Below are positions 38,518-39,142 of a DNA stretch of 39,142 nucleotides, piece by piece (position 1 is the first letter of the stretch; the number at the start of each line of letters is the position of its first letter). Source of the stretch: Candidatus Gastranaerophilales bacterium (GTDB lineage: Bacteria > Cyanobacteriota > Vampirovibrionia > Gastranaerophilales > Gastranaerophilaceae); the NCBI GenBank assembly GCA_944324225.1, contig CALUVL010000019.1, forward strand, positions 1 through 39,142. Direction: 5' to 3'. The notes beneath the pieces are model-generated. The model made no database searches. It saw nothing but the letters and a program-made list of their open reading frames with translations, and was not told where the DNA came from. The position numbers were made by a program, and so were the translations under genes.

Positions 38518-39090
38518 ATGGATTTGAAGAGGTTATCAAAAAGAACATTAGCAATTGCAGCTATAGTGTCAATGCTGTTATGTGTTTCTATAAAAACAAG
38601 TGCGACGGAGGTTTCTGTTGCTGATTGGTCAGCGCTTAAATCGGCGATTGATAATGCAACAGGTGATACAACAATAACACTTACTTCTAATATTGTTGAA
38701 TCAGGAGTTCTTGAAAGAGCCCTTGCAAAAGGCAATTCTAATATTGTTCTTAACCTTAATAATAAAACAATTGATGTTCAAATCGCTAATACACAAAAAG
38801 ATGTTGAATATACAATTTTGAGTTCAGATGCAAGAGAGTCAGGCTATTTCCACTTTACCGTAAAAGACGGTACTATACAAAATGCAGTAGAATCTGCACT
38901 TTTCTTTGACGCAGTTTTTGTTGATGATTCTTCAGGAACGGTTTCGAATGTACGTTTTCTTAATAATATCGCAGATGGAAAAAACCATAGCGGTTATGCT
39001 CAAGGCGGAGCTTTAAAAATAGGCAACATAACAGATACAACAATAACAGATTCTGAATTTATCGGAGGCTCTGTCACAACAAATGGTTGA
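38518..39090 (+). pseudogene. secreted Pmp-like beta-helix protein, apparently truncated
   Basis: A 190-residue protein with a signal peptide (residues 1-30: KRTLAIAAIVSMLLCVS, then KTSA-TE as the likely cut). The mature part has VADWSALKSAIDNATGDTTITL and parallel beta-helix repeats with NIVLNLNNKTIDV, FLNN (FxxN) and GGALKI (GGAI/L), the marks of polymorphic membrane proteins. Such proteins are normally far longer and carry many repeats and an autotransporter barrel. The stop at 39090 cuts it after the first repeats, and the DNA after it looks unrelated. It is probably a host surface protein broken by insertion or recombination. Confidence 0.7.
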
Positions 39091-39115
39091 TTTTTGACGA
39101 GAAATAGCGTATAAT
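39087..39115 (+). promoter_or_regulatory. strong promoter at the right edge
   Basis: TTGATT (39087-39092), 17 bases, TATAAT (39110-39115). The -35 overlaps the stop codon of the truncated surface gene. The gene it would drive lies outside the window. It marks a sharp change from beta-helix coding to regulatory sequence, so it could be the edge of an inserted element. Confidence 0.6.
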
Positions 39116-39142
39116 AATAGTAAGAAACAGTACCACCGAAGG

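Noticed and set aside
1..39142. tRNA or rRNA genes
   Set aside because: No cloverleaf-like stretch with a TTCGA/TTCAA loop or rRNA-like sequence was seen by eye in the gaps.

Overview
This window is an almost complete Mu-like (transposable, contractile-tailed) prophage in a low-GC bacterium. The evidence is a MuA-type DDE transposase and MuB-type ATPase, a GemA-like protein and a Mor-family activator, a P2/Mu-type contractile tail and baseplate, and Mu-type head genes (portal gp29/DUF935, gp30/F, gpG, I-type protease, gp36, gp37). The host cannot be named from sequence alone. The A+T-rich coding, AGGAG-type ribosome sites and a Pmp-like (GGAL/FxxN) secreted beta-helix protein at the right edge would fit a gut bacterium such as a Gastranaerophilales-type non-photosynthetic cyanobacterium, but that is a weak inference.

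Layout. 1-1261: tail end of a second MuB-like ATPase plus an unknown winged-helix-like protein, probably from a neighbouring or nested transposition module. 1262-6399 (+): operator dyad, small HTH regulator, MuA, MuB, small early genes, GemA, Mor. 6484-6771 (+): a small Cys-rich protein behind a terminator and promoter. 25204 to 6803 (-): one long leftward late block with small membrane protein, terminase, tail chaperone with a -1 frame extension, tape measure, gpU, gpX, an inserted Abi/HEPN cassette, gpD, gpV, gpW, gpJ, gpI, fibres, fibre chaperone, amidase, DUF4417, two MGGRG proteins, a DUF4268-like protein and four small genes. 25520-36242 (+): the divergent head/sheath/tube operon, into which two DNA methyltransferases are inserted, ending with a small tyrosine recombinase. 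36243-38517: a second recombinase, a LuxR-type HTH gene, a NUMOD-like gene and two inverted-repeat-bounded segments. 38518-39090: start of a secreted Pmp-like protein that ends early.

Three things stand out. First, intercistronic leaders repeatedly carry structured RNA elements just upstream of a start codon. Two fit the full consensus of type II hammerhead ribozymes (5650-5706, 6002-6066). Two belong to an unrecognised two-helix family (4626-4679, 33528-33590). Four copies of a third repeated element lie in the leftward block (7343-9328). Second, each of the two FimB/FimE-sized tyrosine recombinases is followed within 50 bp by a pair of inverted repeats (26 bp with 2 mismatches; 29 bp perfect), with promoter-like sequence between each pair. 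This looks like a double promoter-inversion switch facing an HTH regulator and a surface protein. Third, an 869-bp cassette bounded by perfect 19-bp inverted repeats carries an Abi-like HEPN protein and an oppositely oriented promoter-hairpin-terminator unit predicted to make an RNA of about 52 nt.

The large terminase gene has an apparent one-base deletion near its 5' end, so the prophage may be defective or the assembly may hold an indel. All motif calls were made by eye; no database search, folding or alignment program was run.
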